Assembly: GCF_014652135.1 (NCBI RefSeq)
Contig: NZ_BMYF01000009.1
Coordinates: 36,914 to 100,913 of the forward strand
DNA: 64,000 bases
Direction of reading: 5' to 3'
DNA from: Mongoliitalea lutea
GTDB lineage: Bacteria > Bacteroidota > Bacteroidia > Cytophagales > Cyclobacteriaceae
In this document: positions 54,852 through 64,000 of the stretch, piece after piece
Layout of the letters: the number at the start of each line of letters is the position of its first letter
How positions within the stretch are numbered: the first letter of the stretch is position 1
The notes under the pieces: generated by a model
What the model saw: only the letters and a program-made list of their open reading frames with translations
What the model was told of the DNA's origin: nothing
Database searches by the model: none
Made by a program: the position numbers and the translations under genes

Positions 54852-55946
54852 TTATTTTTTAAACAAGGGAAGTTTTTCCACCGTAGCCGGAATATACTTG
54901 TTTCGGATAGCAATAGCAACTTTGGTTCCTGGACTAGCATAAGCTGTCTGAACATAGCCCAAGCCAATGCCTACTCCCATTGATGGGGATTGCGTTCCAG
55001 AGGTAACCTCACCTATCACCTCTCCTGCTTCATTGACAATTGGATAATGAGCCCTTGGAATTCCGCGTTCATTTAATATAAATCCAACCAACTTTTTCTC
55101 CACTCCCGCTTCTTTTTGTTTTTTGAGGTTTTCTGAGTTGATGAAATCTTTGGTAAACTTAGTAATCCACCCTAAACCTGCCTCGAGTGGAGAGGTTTCA
55201 TCATTGATATCGTTTCCGTATAAGCAGTAGCCCATTTCCATTCGCAAGGTATCTCTCGCCCCCAAACCAATTGGCTTGATATTAAAGGCCGCCCCTGCTT
55301 CAAAAACAGCCTTCCACACATGCTCGGCATCTTCGTTTTTAACGTAAATCTCAAAGCCACCTGCACCGGTGTAACCTGTTCCTGAAATGATTACATCTTG
55401 GACACCCGCAAACTCACCTACTGTGAAATGATAAAACTTCACTTCTGATAAATTGACAGGAGTTAAAGCTTGAACAGCTTCAATAGCTTTCGGACCTTGC
55501 ACAGCGAAAAGGGAAAGATGATCGGAGATATTCTCTAAGTTAGCACCCATGGTATTATGCTGATTAACCCATGCCCAATCTTTATCAATATTGGAAGCAT
55601 TCACAACCAACATATATTTTTCATCTTCAAATTTGTACACGATCAAATCGTCAACAATTCCTCCCTTATCATTTGGGAAGCAAGAGTATTGTGCTTGACC
55701 ATTAACAAGTTTGGACGCATCGTTGGAGGTTACTTTCTGAATCAGGTCTAGCGCATGAGGGCCAGTAACCATGAATTCTCCCATATGTGAAACATCAAAA
55801 ACACCTACCCCCTCACGAACAGTTTTGTGTTCTTCGATATCAGATGAATAACGAACAGGCATATTGTAACCTGCGAAAGGAACCATCTTACCTCCCAAAG
55901 CAATATGGAGGTCATTGAGCTGAATTTTCTTTATTGTATCTTCCAT
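54852..55946 (-). CDS. gcvT: Glycine cleavage system T protein (aminomethyltransferase)
   Basis: 364 residues from ATG 55946 ([14 protein letters not shown]); an extension upstream is not used. The folate-binding motif [13 protein letters not shown] is near 50-62, then [25 protein letters not shown] and [20 protein letters not shown]. It transfers the aminomethyl carbon from the H protein to tetrahydrofolate, giving 5,10-methylene-THF and ammonia. The length matches other GcvT (about 364). The other glycine cleavage genes are not here. Confidence 0.97.
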   Translation of the reverse strand: MEDTIKKIQLNDLHIALGGKMVPFAGYNMPVRYSSDIEEHKTVREGVGVFDVSHMGEFMVTGPHALDLIQKVTSNDASKLVNGQAQYSCFPNDKGGIVDDLIVYKFEDEKYMLVVNASNIDKDWAWVNQHNTMGANLENISDHLSLFAVQGPKAIEAVQALTPVNLSEVKFYHFTVGEFAGVQDVIISGTGYTGAGGFEIYVKNEDAEHVWKAVFEAGAAFNIKPIGLGARDTLRMEMGYCLYGNDINDETSPLEAGLGWITKFTKDFINSENLKKQKEAGVEKKLVGFILNERGIPRAHYPIVNEAGEVIGEVTSGTQSPSMGVGIGLGYVQTAYASPGTKVAIAIRNKYIPATVEKLPLFKK

Positions 55947-56422
55947 TATTGGGTTTATATCTTTTTTGGCAAATGTACACAATCAGACCCATAGCAACAT
56001 CATAATTAGGCAAGAGTGTTACCAGTTAACTTATGAAACTACGATCCACCAAAAAGACCCTATAAGTAAGGAAGAGTTGATAAATATCATTCAAATAAAG
56101 TCAGCCCTTACTTTTTTCTAATAATCAAATCAACCTAAACACGAAACATCAGATATGCTTTCCATGGATTGCTTTAAAACTAAATGGCTTGACACAAAAT
56201 AGAATCTGAAATGTTCAAAACTATCTTATCATTTCTTTAACCTTGCACCTGCCAAAGGGCTTTTAATGAGTTCTATTTTGTGCTTCTTCCTTAATTCACA
56301 AAAACAGCTAAATCCTTAGAAATTCTTCTTTGGTAAAGAGGATATTGAGATTATTGGGATTGAAGAATGATACCTACTATTTGCAAAGACAAACACAAAG
56401 CTATATTTTCGAATAATTTCTA
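55947..56422. other. Gene-free gap upstream of the EEP gene
   Basis: 476 bp with no supported gene. It is A/T-rich, contains no repeat unit like those at 0-4 kb, and only the promoter-like element at 56381-56409 is recognisable. Confidence 0.6.
56381..56409 (+). promoter_or_regulatory. Promoter of the EEP gene
   Basis: TTG at 56381-56383, 18 bases, TATATTTT at 56402-56409 (one mismatch from TAnnTTTG). ATG 56423 is 14 bases on and ATG 56432 is 23 bases on; the close spacing slightly favours the second. Confidence 0.5.
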
Positions 56423-57502
56423 ATGCGTACTATGATTAGGTTTATTGTTGTTGTTTTTTTCTTGGTGTCCCTTGCGCTTTTTTACAGTGTATACATATCG
56501 CCAGAGTATTTCCCTTATGTTGGATTACTTACACTAACCAATCCACTTCTTTTTTTCATCAATGCCTTTTTATTCACTAGTTTAGTAATTGCCAAGAGAA
56601 AATTGGCTATCCTTCCATTAATCGCTCTAATCGCAGGATGGAAGTACGTAGGTACCACAATACAGTTTAACCTCCCTAAAGAAAGTCAGCAAAGTATTAG
56701 TGTTCTGAGCTACAATGTCCATCTTTTTAATTATCAACCACCTTCTTCTAATCAATTATTGACGAGTGGAAACATCGTCAAATGGATCAAAGAAAATCCA
56801 TCTGAAATCAAATGCTTTCAAGAGTTTTATCAAGATTTTACTACCCCGTCAAAAAACCATATCAAGCAATTAGCTATTGAGAGCGGCTATGAATATAGTT
56901 ATCAAATCAATGAAGGAGAAAAAAATAAACGATCCTATGGAATGGCAATTTTGAGTAAATATCCAATAATCAATGACGGAATTGTATTTGAAAACCGAAG
57001 AAATAATGGCGTCATATTCGCTGACATCAAGATTGATAGAGATACCATAAGAATTTACAATGCTCATTTAGAGTCTATGAATATAGACAAGGATAACCTG
57101 AACAATTTGGATGGAATCAAAGAAAATTACCGATCCACGCTTAAGAAATTGAAAAATGGTCAGGTAGTCCGAGCATCCCAGTTAGAGATATTGAAAGAAC
57201 ACATGGACAACAGTCCCTACCCTACGATTATAGTAGGAGATTTCAATGATGTCCCCTATTCTTACACATATTTCTTCCTTCGTAAAAATCTGGAAAATGC
57301 TTTTGAAAAAGCAGGCAGAGGATTTGGGTTTACATATAACCGAGTCCTATTCTTTTTACGGATTGATAATATTTTCTTCGACCCTGTTTTTGATATTTTA
57401 AATTTCAAAACCCATCGGGAAGTAGATTACTCCGACCATTACCCTATCTCAGCTTCATTTCGCAAGCCAATCAATTCAACTGCAAGAAAAATTCAGGAGT
57501 AA
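56423..57502 (+). CDS. Endonuclease/exonuclease/phosphatase (EEP) domain membrane protein
   Basis: 359 residues. Two or three N-terminal membrane helices (about 4-75) are followed by an EEP domain with VLSYNVHLF, CFQEFYQD (catalytic Glu), IYNAHLES, VGDFNDVPYSYTY and YSDHYPISA, so the catalytic Asn, Glu, Asp and His are all present. It is oriented outward or inward of the inner membrane and could be a phosphodiesterase acting on lipids or nucleotides. The start could also be ATG 56432. The last 10 bases overlap the convergent RND gene. Confidence 0.88.
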   Translation: MRTMIRFIVVVFFLVSLALFYSVYISPEYFPYVGLLTLTNPLLFFINAFLFTSLVIAKRKLAILPLIALIAGWKYVGTTIQFNLPKESQQSISVLSYNVHLFNYQPPSSNQLLTSGNIVKWIKENPSEIKCFQEFYQDFTTPSKNHIKQLAIESGYEYSYQINEGEKNKRSYGMAILSKYPIINDGIVFENRRNNGVIFADIKIDRDTIRIYNAHLESMNIDKDNLNNLDGIKENYRSTLKKLKNGQVVRASQLEILKEHMDNSPYPTIIVGDFNDVPYSYTYFFLRKNLENAFEKAGRGFGFTYNRVLFFLRIDNIFFDPVFDILNFKTHREVDYSDHYPISASFRKPINSTARKIQE

Positions 57503-59766
57503 GCCTTCCCTTCCAAATTCATCCATGATTTTCGAATCCCCAAGAGTAACACAGGAAGTAAAATCAAGTCTGCTATCAAGGCAAAAATAAGCGAAGAAGC
57601 AATCAAAAGCCCTGAATAAAAGGTCACTCCAAATTGACTGAGCGTTAATACTCCAAATCCTGCAGCTAAAATAACAGTAGTCAAAATAATTGCTTTCCCG
57701 GTCTCCAAGAAGGTCCTTTTGAGTGCATACAACATGCTTCGACGCTTTTTCAACTCCAAATAAAACTTAGTCATAAAGTGAATGCTATCATCTACAGCGA
57801 TACCAAAAGCCACTGTAAATACTATAGCTGTGGTCAATTTGAAATCAATCCCAAAGACCCACATCATACCCGTCAACCATAGTAAAGGTATTAAATTGGG
57901 AATCAGCACAATCAAACCTATTCTCCAAGAGCGAAATAATATCCCTGCAATGAGCGCAACTAAAAAGAAAGCCAACAAAAGGCCTTTCGCTAATTGCTTG
58001 CTGACGGCTTCATGACTGATATCAATCAAGTGAGAAGTTCCAGTGATTCGAACTTGCAAAATTTCAGGGGAAATATGTTCTTGGACAAATGCTTCTAACT
58101 CAGCATTCATTCTTTTGGCTGTGTAGCTTCCCATATCCGATGTTCGAGCGCTTATCCTTCCTTTCGAGAGATCTTCTGATATCAAAGGAATGGGTGAATT
58201 TTCACTGATGGATGGAATCATTTGGTTTACACGATTGATTTGTCCGCGGGATGGGATAGTAAACGCGCGCGGGCTCCCATTATTAAGGGCCTGATTGGTT
58301 GTTTTCACTAAGGTCAAGGGAGAAAGAATTACCCCTGCATCATAAGTTTCAGCTATAAATTCCTCCAAACGCTCAATTGCCTCCAAAGCTTCCATAGTTA
58401 CCAAAGAATTGACAGCCGCTCCCTTTTCCAATGCCAGCTCTAAAGGTTTACTGCCTCCAAATTCCCTATCAAAAAACAGAAAAGACTCCATCAATTCATT
58501 CCCCTCAGGTAAGTTGTCTAAGATATATCCATTGACTTTCAGTTGACTCAAACCTATCACAGCAACCAACGTAATTCCACCAAATACCCATGGAATACTT
58601 TTTTTATGAGCAATCACCCAACTAAATGCAGTACGCATAGATTTCCTCCAAAAGCTAACGATGTGCGGTCGGTCCACAGCAGGCAAAGGAGGCAAAAGAT
58701 ACAATAATGCAGGTGTAATTAAGACCATGGACAAAAACATCCATGCCACTCCCAAACCCGTGTATAAACCAAAGTACTTTAAAGTGGGTATTTGGGTGAA
58801 ATACAGGGATAAGAATCCAAGTGAAGTGGTCAAACTTGTCAAAAAGACAGCCAAAACCAAGCCTGAGAATGCTGCTTGAACAGCAAGAGTATGGGATTTC
58901 CCCTCCCTAACGTAGGTCAAATAATAGTTGATAAAGTGAACCAAGCCTGCCACACCAATCACTGCCAGAATAATTGGTTGCATGACTGTCATAACATCTA
59001 AGGGCTTACCCATTAGCAACATGAAAGCCAAGGTCCAAAGAATCCCAAACGCAATTACAATCAATGGTATCAGCACTCCCCAAACAGAGCGAAAGAGCAC
59101 AAACAAAATCGTGACAATCAATAGGAATCCAATCCCCAAAAAGAAAGCAAACTCCCCTTGAAGTAAGGTTACAAAAGCTCCCTGCGCTTTAATTTTGCCT
59201 GCAGTTAGGAATGAATCGAGAAAAGCACCCTCCAAAATCGCTTGTATTTCTTCATAAAGTTCATCTCCATCCTCTTTTACAATCCGCTGTTCATTTTGGA
59301 GGAGTAACAATAAATAGGTTTCATCCTCAGAATAAAAATCCTTCCAAGTATCTGAATCCCTGATAGCCAATACTTGCTTTTCAAACCTATCTACATCTTC
59401 GGGATCCAATACCCGATTCCTACGCATACCAAATGGACTAATTACTGGCTGACTGAGGGTCAACAAGGATTGAATTCCTTCCACTTTATCTAAGTCCAAC
59501 AGTTGTTGTTGCACTTCTTCCACACGTTTGAGAAACGCTTGATTGAATATCCCCTCTTGATTTTTGACGGCTATGAGCAAATAATCATTATCGTTCTCAA
59601 AGGTTGCTCTATGGGTGATGTAAAACTGTAGGTCTTCACTTTCTTGAGGAAAAAAGCTTTCAAAATCGTAATCAAACCGTACTTGGGGTTGCAACAGCCC
59701 TAAGGTAAGTGTGATTATAAGTGCTATTGCTAAACCAATGAAAGACCGCTTCTTTGTAAAATTCAT
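57493..59766 (-). CDS. MMPL/RND-family exporter
   Basis: 757 residues from ATG 59766 (MNFTKKRSF); an upstream ATG would add a basic lead that overlaps the thyA promoter area. Twelve membrane helices in two halves, each with a large periplasmic loop. The repeated motifs are [44 protein letters not shown] and [18 protein letters not shown], typical of the SSD/MMPL class (hopanoid or lipid exporters such as HpnN and lipid RNDs). The substrate is probably lipidic and is not shown by sequence. Confidence 0.93.
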   Translation of the reverse strand: MNFTKKRSFIGLAIALIITLTLGLLQPQVRFDYDFESFFPQESEDLQFYITHRATFENDNDYLLIAVKNQEGIFNQAFLKRVEEVQQQLLDLDKVEGIQSLLTLSQPVISPFGMRRNRVLDPEDVDRFEKQVLAIRDSDTWKDFYSEDETYLLLLLQNEQRIVKEDGDELYEEIQAILEGAFLDSFLTAGKIKAQGAFVTLLQGEFAFFLGIGFLLIVTILFVLFRSVWGVLIPLIVIAFGILWTLAFMLLMGKPLDVMTVMQPIILAVIGVAGLVHFINYYLTYVREGKSHTLAVQAAFSGLVLAVFLTSLTTSLGFLSLYFTQIPTLKYFGLYTGLGVAWMFLSMVLITPALLYLLPPLPAVDRPHIVSFWRKSMRTAFSWVIAHKKSIPWVFGGITLVAVIGLSQLKVNGYILDNLPEGNELMESFLFFDREFGGSKPLELALEKGAAVNSLVTMEALEAIERLEEFIAETYDAGVILSPLTLVKTTNQALNNGSPRAFTIPSRGQINRVNQMIPSISENSPIPLISEDLSKGRISARTSDMGSYTAKRMNAELEAFVQEHISPEILQVRITGTSHLIDISHEAVSKQLAKGLLLAFFLVALIAGILFRSWRIGLIVLIPNLIPLLWLTGMMWVFGIDFKLTTAIVFTVAFGIAVDDSIHFMTKFYLELKKRRSMLYALKRTFLETGKAIILTTVILAAGFGVLTLSQFGVTFYSGLLIASSLIFALIADLILLPVLLLGIRKSWMNLEGKAYS

Positions 59767-59863
59767 GTATAGAGGATACTTATTCCTGTGGAAAATGTTG
59801 GAAAAGTTACGCAACTTTTTCAATTTTAGCTTTTCATCTACTACTCAAAAATCGATTATCGCT

Positions 59864-60658
59864 ATGAAACAATACCATGACCTGATGCAGCATATTTTGG
59901 ATACGGGAGTTAAAAAGGAGGATAGAACAGGCACAGGCACCATCAGTGTTTTTGGTTATCAGATGCGATTCGATTTACAGGAAGGATTTCCTTTAGTGAC
60001 GACCAAAAAACTACATCTTCGATCCATCATTCACGAATTACTTTGGTTTTTGAAGGGCGACACCAACATAGCATATCTCAAAGAAAACAAAGTGAGTATT
60101 TGGGATGAGTGGGCGGATGAAAATGGTGACCTAGGTCCCGTGTACGGATACCAATGGAGACATTGGCCTGATGGCAAAGGTGGTGAAATCGATCAAATCA
60201 AAAATCTGATCCATCAGATCAAAACCAAACCGGACAGTAGGAGACATATCGTGAGTGCATGGAATGTTGCCAACGTAGATGAAATGGCCTTACCTCCCTG
60301 TCATACACTTTTTCAATTTTACGTAGCAGAAGGAAAATTATCCTGTCAGTTATACCAACGCAGTGCGGATGTATTCTTAGGTGTTCCATTTAACATTGCT
60401 TCCTATGCCTTATTTACCATGATGATAGCTCAAGTTTGTGACCTTGAGCCGGGAGAATTTGTGCACACGTTTGGAGATGCACACTTGTACAGCAATCACT
60501 TAGAGCAGGCAAATCTTCAACTAAGCAGAGAATGTAGGCCTTTACCAACTATGAAAATCAATCCTGCGGTAAAAGATATTTTCGAGTTTAAGATAGAGGA
60601 TTTCGAATTGATCAATTACGACCCTCACCCACATATAAAAGCTGCGGTTGCTGTTTAG
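59864..60658 (+). CDS. thyA: Thymidylate synthase
   Basis: 264 residues from ATG 59864 ([12 protein letters not shown]), the same length as E. coli ThyA. It methylates dUMP to dTMP using 5,10-methylene-THF. The catalytic Cys is C146 in [11 protein letters not shown], and [45 protein letters not shown] and [13 protein letters not shown] are canonical. It sits near gcvT and a class IV aminotransferase that could be an ADC lyase, so folate supply and use are loosely clustered. Divergent from the RND gene. Confidence 0.98.
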   Translation: MKQYHDLMQHILDTGVKKEDRTGTGTISVFGYQMRFDLQEGFPLVTTKKLHLRSIIHELLWFLKGDTNIAYLKENKVSIWDEWADENGDLGPVYGYQWRHWPDGKGGEIDQIKNLIHQIKTKPDSRRHIVSAWNVANVDEMALPPCHTLFQFYVAEGKLSCQLYQRSADVFLGVPFNIASYALFTMMIAQVCDLEPGEFVHTFGDAHLYSNHLEQANLQLSRECRPLPTMKINPAVKDIFEFKIEDFELINYDPHPHIKAAVAV

Positions 60659-60665
60659 CCATTTA

Positions 60666-61484
60666 TTATAACTGAAAGAGTTTTTCCAAATGTACCTCGA
60701 GTTGGGTATCAAAATATTTGCCCTCCACTTCAGCGAGGTAACTGATCCCCGTTACATTGGAAACAAAAATCTTATCCGCTGCAAGCAATTCCGAAACAGG
60801 AAACTCTCCTTCTTGCACGTCTAGACCTTGCTCCGTAAGCGCAGCCAAAATCTTTGCTCTTCCAATTCCTGCAATACAGTTCGTTTGTAAGGAAGGCGTA
60901 AAATACACTCCACCTTTTTTCCAAAAAATATTAGCAGCACCTGCCTCGGAGATATTACCTAGATGGTCCAACAGAATAATCTCATCCTGTAGATGCGCTA
61001 TTCGTTCTTTATTGGCCAAGACATAAACTAAGGCATTACTGGTTTTACAATTTGCCCAAGGATGGGGGTAAAGACAATGTTCTTGAGAGATTTTAGCAGA
61101 CTTTTTCACAGCAGGTGCTAGTATCAACGCTTGAATCTGCAAAGTTTCTGTGGCTTCACTACTCTCAGGGCTGTATTTCCCCATTCCCGACCTAAATACA
61201 TTCCAGCGGATTCGGGCAGTCTCCCGGTCAGGTACATGTTTCCTGATAAGCTGATTTAAATCATCCTCAGGACTTATCGTGTTTTTTGATAAACCTAACA
61301 GATCCATCCCCCGAAATAAGCGTTGTTGATGCAAGTAAAAATCCTTCAATTCACCCTTCGAAAAAACCATGGTTTCAAAGAGGCCATCTCCAAATAGAAA
61401 TGCTCGATTATGAACAAGGTCCTCTGCTTTTGACCAATTTCCATGTATTTCTTTTTGAAGAAAAAGTGTATTAAAATCGTGCAT
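60666..61484 (-). CDS. Class IV aminotransferase (PabC/Dat/IlvE fold)
   Basis: 272 residues from ATG 61484. The PLP fold-type IV markers are FLFGDGLFETMVFSKG (about 28-43), a probable Schiff-base Lys in CKTSNALVYVLANKERIA, and DEIILLDHLGNISEAGAANIFW. Candidates are 4-amino-4-deoxychorismate lyase (pabC), D-amino-acid transaminase or branched-chain transaminase. Short length and the neighbouring thyA mildly favour pabC. Its stop is 8 bp from the convergent thyA stop. Confidence 0.85.
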   Translation of the reverse strand: MHDFNTLFLQKEIHGNWSKAEDLVHNRAFLFGDGLFETMVFSKGELKDFYLHQQRLFRGMDLLGLSKNTISPEDDLNQLIRKHVPDRETARIRWNVFRSGMGKYSPESSEATETLQIQALILAPAVKKSAKISQEHCLYPHPWANCKTSNALVYVLANKERIAHLQDEIILLDHLGNISEAGAANIFWKKGGVYFTPSLQTNCIAGIGRAKILAALTEQGLDVQEGEFPVSELLAADKIFVSNVTGISYLAEVEGKYFDTQLEVHLEKLFQL

Positions 61485-61651
61485 AAATCTGTTCAATTAT
61501 GGACATTTATTGAAGATGGAACACCTTCCAGAAATACCGTTCATACTATTTAATGTTTTTTAAAGGTAATTTAAGTACTTAAGTAACCGCTTTCGTGTGT
61601 TAGTTACTAAATACTTGCTAGATTAGCACATCTTTTGACAAAAGTAAATAT

Positions 61652-62329
61652 ATGGGTTCAAAAAGTAGTGTTTTTGACATGATTGGTCCGGTAATGATTG
61701 GGCCTTCTTCTTCACACACCGCAGGCGTGGTCAGAATAGCTCGCGCCGCAATCAGAGTGTTAGGAGGAAGTCCAGAAAATGCGGTCATAACCTTTTATAA
61801 TTCCTTTGCAAGGACCTATGAAGGACATGGAAGTGATAAAGCAATTCTAGGGGGATTGATGGATTTCAAAACTGATGATCCACACATCCGAGAAGCATTT
61901 GACATCATCAAGGAGCGAGGCATCCAATACACCTTCAAGTCTATTGGGAATGCTTCTGTATATCACCCCAACACCATCAAATTAGTACTGACAAAAGGAG
62001 CTAAAACAATTGAGGTAATTGGTGAAAGTTTGGGAGGAGGATTAATCAATATCGCCGAAGTGGATGGATTCAATGCCAATTTCACTGCCCAATCTCACAC
62101 ACTGATTATCAAAGCTCAGGATGTTGCCGGTGCCATTGCGTTTATCTCCAACATTATCGCACAGGAACAAACAAATATTGCCACCATGTCGGTGTCCCGA
62201 AAAGGGAAAAACGACTTGGCTTGCCATGTAATTGAAATGGATTCGGGAATCAGAGCTACGACAATTGACTATCTCAAAACCATCCCTTGGATTAAAGACT
62301 TGATTTACATTCCAGACATAGACCTTTAA
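61652..62329 (+). CDS. sdaAB: L-serine ammonia-lyase, iron-sulfur-dependent, beta subunit
   Basis: 225 residues. MIGPSSSHTAGVVRIARAA and NSFARTYEGHGSDKAILGG mark the beta domain of Fe-S L-serine dehydratase; a C-terminal ACT domain starts near residue 148 (HTLIIKAQDVAGAIAFISNII). The alpha subunit (sdaAA), which carries the cluster cysteines, is not in the window. It deaminates serine to pyruvate. One base separates its stop from the TolC-type gene, so they are transcribed together. Confidence 0.95.
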   Translation: MGSKSSVFDMIGPVMIGPSSSHTAGVVRIARAAIRVLGGSPENAVITFYNSFARTYEGHGSDKAILGGLMDFKTDDPHIREAFDIIKERGIQYTFKSIGNASVYHPNTIKLVLTKGAKTIEVIGESLGGGLINIAEVDGFNANFTAQSHTLIIKAQDVAGAIAFISNIIAQEQTNIATMSVSRKGKNDLACHVIEMDSGIRATTIDYLKTIPWIKDLIYIPDIDL

Positions 62330-62330
62330 T

Positions 62331-63671
62331 ATGAAAAAACTTTACCTTTTAGTAATCCTGTGCTTCACCACAGGAGTCGCTGGATTCTCACAAACAGGCC
62401 AAGGTACAGTAATGGACTTGGAAACCTGCATAGAAGTTGCTTTAGAAAACAACTTAAATTTACAAAGGAGCCAAGTAGCCTTAGCACAACAAGAAGCCAA
62501 CTACCTTGCCAATCAAGGTCAGCGGATACCAACCTTCAGTACGGGAGCGAGCTCTGGTTATCGTTGGGGTAGATCCATCAACCCGGTTACCAACCTTTTT
62601 GAAAACAATCGGATTGGAAATATTAACCTTTTTGCCAACTCCAATGTGACCCTCTTTGCAGGTCAGCAAATCAATAATAGTGTCAAACAGTCCAAAGTAG
62701 ATATTGAAGCGGCTGCTTACAATGTAGCTGCCACTGAAAATAACATTACCTTGAATGTTATCAATCTATTCATCAATGTTGTTTTTGCCAAAGAGCAGTT
62801 GAATATCGCTCAAAACCAACTCAATACTACCAAAGAGCAATTGACAGTCACCACCAAACTTGTGGATGCAGGATCTTTACCTTTGGCTAATAAATTGGAC
62901 ATTCAGGCACAAAATGCCACCAATGAATTGGAAGTCATCAATGCTAGCAACAACTTAAGAATTGCTAAACTGAACCTTGCACAGGCTATGCAGATTCCAT
63001 TTGATGACCGCATGGATGTATTTGCACCGGAATTGGAGGCAGAGTCATTTGAAATGGCCCAAAATGATGTAGATGAAATTTTCGCAATTGCCTTAGGCTT
63101 GATGCCGGAAATCAAAGCTGCTGAACTAGGGATTGAAAGTGCAGAGATAGGTGTACGAATTGCCCGTGGAGGATATGCCCCGACGCTTGGATTTGGGATG
63201 AGTGCTTTCTCAAACTTTATTGATCAAGCAGTGTTTGGTGAAGTACCAGCATTCAACACGCAGATTCGAAATAATTTTTCCAATTCTGCCAATATGCAGT
63301 TGAATATCCCAATACTTTCCAATATGCGAAACCGTGCCAATGTACAGCGTGCACGTCTTCAAAAACGACTGGCTGAAATCCAAGAGGTAGAGACTAAAAA
63401 CCAATTGCGTCAGGATATTGAAAGTGCCTATACAAATGCTTTTGCTGCCAGATTATCGTACAGAGCATCTGTCACCAGAGTGGAATCATTGGAAGAAGCA
63501 TTTAGAATTGCGCAACAGCGTTTTGACGCAGGAGCCATCAATTTTGCAGACTATCAGTTGGGCCAAAACAACTTCTTCAACGCACAAGCAGACTTGATTA
63601 CAGCTAAATACACCTACATCTTCCGGGTGAAGGTACTCGACTTTTATTTAGGAAATCCATTAAAACTATAA
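62331..63671 (+). CDS. TolC-family outer membrane efflux protein
   Basis: 446 residues with a signal peptide (about 1-20, ending GFSQ). Two OEP repeats are visible, each with the amphipathic coiled-coil Ala/Gln-rich helices, e.g. LNIAQNQLNTTKEQLTVTTKL and RIAQQRFDAGAINFADY, near 165-230 and 385-420. It forms a trimeric outer-membrane channel. The adaptor gene follows after 13 bp, so this is the outer membrane part of a tripartite exporter or type I secretion system. Coupled to sdaAB at its 5' end, which is functionally unrelated. Confidence 0.93.
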   Translation: MKKLYLLVILCFTTGVAGFSQTGQGTVMDLETCIEVALENNLNLQRSQVALAQQEANYLANQGQRIPTFSTGASSGYRWGRSINPVTNLFENNRIGNINLFANSNVTLFAGQQINNSVKQSKVDIEAAAYNVAATENNITLNVINLFINVVFAKEQLNIAQNQLNTTKEQLTVTTKLVDAGSLPLANKLDIQAQNATNELEVINASNNLRIAKLNLAQAMQIPFDDRMDVFAPELEAESFEMAQNDVDEIFAIALGLMPEIKAAELGIESAEIGVRIARGGYAPTLGFGMSAFSNFIDQAVFGEVPAFNTQIRNNFSNSANMQLNIPILSNMRNRANVQRARLQKRLAEIQEVETKNQLRQDIESAYTNAFAARLSYRASVTRVESLEEAFRIAQQRFDAGAINFADYQLGQNNFFNAQADLITAKYTYIFRVKVLDFYLGNPLKL

Positions 63672-63684
63672 TAGAACTATACCA

Positions 63685-64000
63685 ATGGCTAAGAAGCAAA
63701 AATCCAATAAATTGATATACATCCTCTTGGGGGTATTGGCTTTTGTAATTGTATTCGCAATTGTTGGTCGTAAAGCCGGCTGGATCGGTGGACCAAAAGA
63801 GGTAAATGTTGAAATCGGTACCGCTAAAAAAGCTACCATTATAGAAAAAGTCAGCGCCTCAGGAGTAATCGAACCTGAAATTGAGGTAAAACTCAGCCCG
63901 GATGTGGCAGGAGAAATTATCGAATTGAATGTGATCGATGGTGATTCAGTAAAAGTAGGTGATTTGTTGGTGAAAATCCGACCTGACAATTTCATATCCG
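63685..64000 (+). CDS. Periplasmic adaptor subunit of RND/ABC exporter (HlyD/MacA-type), 3' end outside window
   Basis: Partial: about 105 residues before the window ends. MAKKQKSNKLIYILLGVLAFVIVFAIVG is cut into a basic lead and a membrane anchor (about 10-28). Then comes the lipoyl/barrel-sandwich start: IIEKVSASGVIEPEIEVKLSPDVAGEIIELNVIDGDSVKVGDLLVKI, with the typical GxVxG and DGD(S)VKxGxxL pattern. It follows the TolC-type gene by 13 bp and likely precedes an ABC or RND permease. Confidence 0.92.
   Translation, partial: MAKKQKSNKLIYILLGVLAFVIVFAIVGRKAGWIGGPKEVNVEIGTAKKATIIEKVSASGVIEPEIEVKLSPDVAGEIIELNVIDGDSVKVGDLLVKIRPDNFIS

Noticed and set aside
59711-59863. N-terminal extension of thymidylate synthase
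   Set aside because: ThyA homologues begin at MKQYHDLM; the extension overlaps the start of the divergent RND gene and would make the protein longer than the family.

Overview
The window looks like chromosomal DNA of a Bacteroidota member, most likely order Cytophagales (Cyclobacteriaceae-like: Algoriphagus, Belliella or Cyclobacterium type). The grounds are moderate to low GC, a predicted type IX secretion plug protein, GH109, DUF3276 and DUF2911 proteins, many secreted peptidases, and upstream sequences that fit the Bacteroidota promoter (TTG, about 19-21 bases, TAnnTTTG) rather than the sigma70 -35/-10. Taxonomy is inferred from protein families only. No rRNA, tRNA, insertion sequence with a transposase, prophage or CRISPR array was seen.

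0-4.2 kb is repeat-rich: one Tat-exported GH109 enzyme lies between ~320-bp composite repeats, with small hairpins and a 7-bp tandem array. 4.2-13.3 kb holds prfB (with its +1 programmed frameshift), MFS and MATE transporters, an M24 peptidase, a NUDIX hydrolase, an Lrp regulator and a TPR protein. 13.4-19 kb is a peptide/amide-hydrolysis block: CocE-type hydrolase, M3 peptidase and M20 amidohydrolase. 19-27.5 kb has a cation diffusion facilitator with an adjacent 28-residue membrane ORF, an AI-2E-family permease plus TPR lipoprotein, an OprP-like porin, aconitase and an AtoE-like carrier. 27.6-34.6 kb has a 7TM sensor kinase, a LuxC-type acyl-CoA reductase facing a ferredoxin, a PUR-like DUF3276 protein, a second AI-2E permease, ychF, and a solitary Cas6-like protein. 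34.7-41.4 kb has the T9SS plug protein, an ABC-F ATPase, a sorbosone-dehydrogenase-like lipoprotein, and an ABC1/UbiB kinase with a TetR regulator.

41.5-47.7 kb is an anaerobic pyruvate/formate module: an OFA-family carrier divergent from pflB-pflA, with a 20-bp perfect palindrome in the shared upstream region, followed by nhaA. 47.8-52.8 kb has a penicillin-acylase-type hydrolase coupled to a small membrane protein, a DUF2911 lipoprotein and a second M24 protein. 52.9-54.0 kb is a second gene-free, repeat-rich stretch. 54.0-62.3 kb holds comB, gcvT, an EEP-family protein, an RND/MMPL exporter, thyA, a class IV aminotransferase and sdaAB, several of which touch serine/folate one-carbon metabolism. 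The window ends in a TolC-type outer membrane protein and the start of a periplasmic adaptor, the beginning of a tripartite exporter.

The points most worth follow-up are the orphan Cas6-like protein that seems to lack the usual catalytic His, the hairpin families and composite repeats at 0-4 kb and 53 kb, the palindrome shared by pflB and the OFA carrier, and the small membrane ORF next to the cation transporter.
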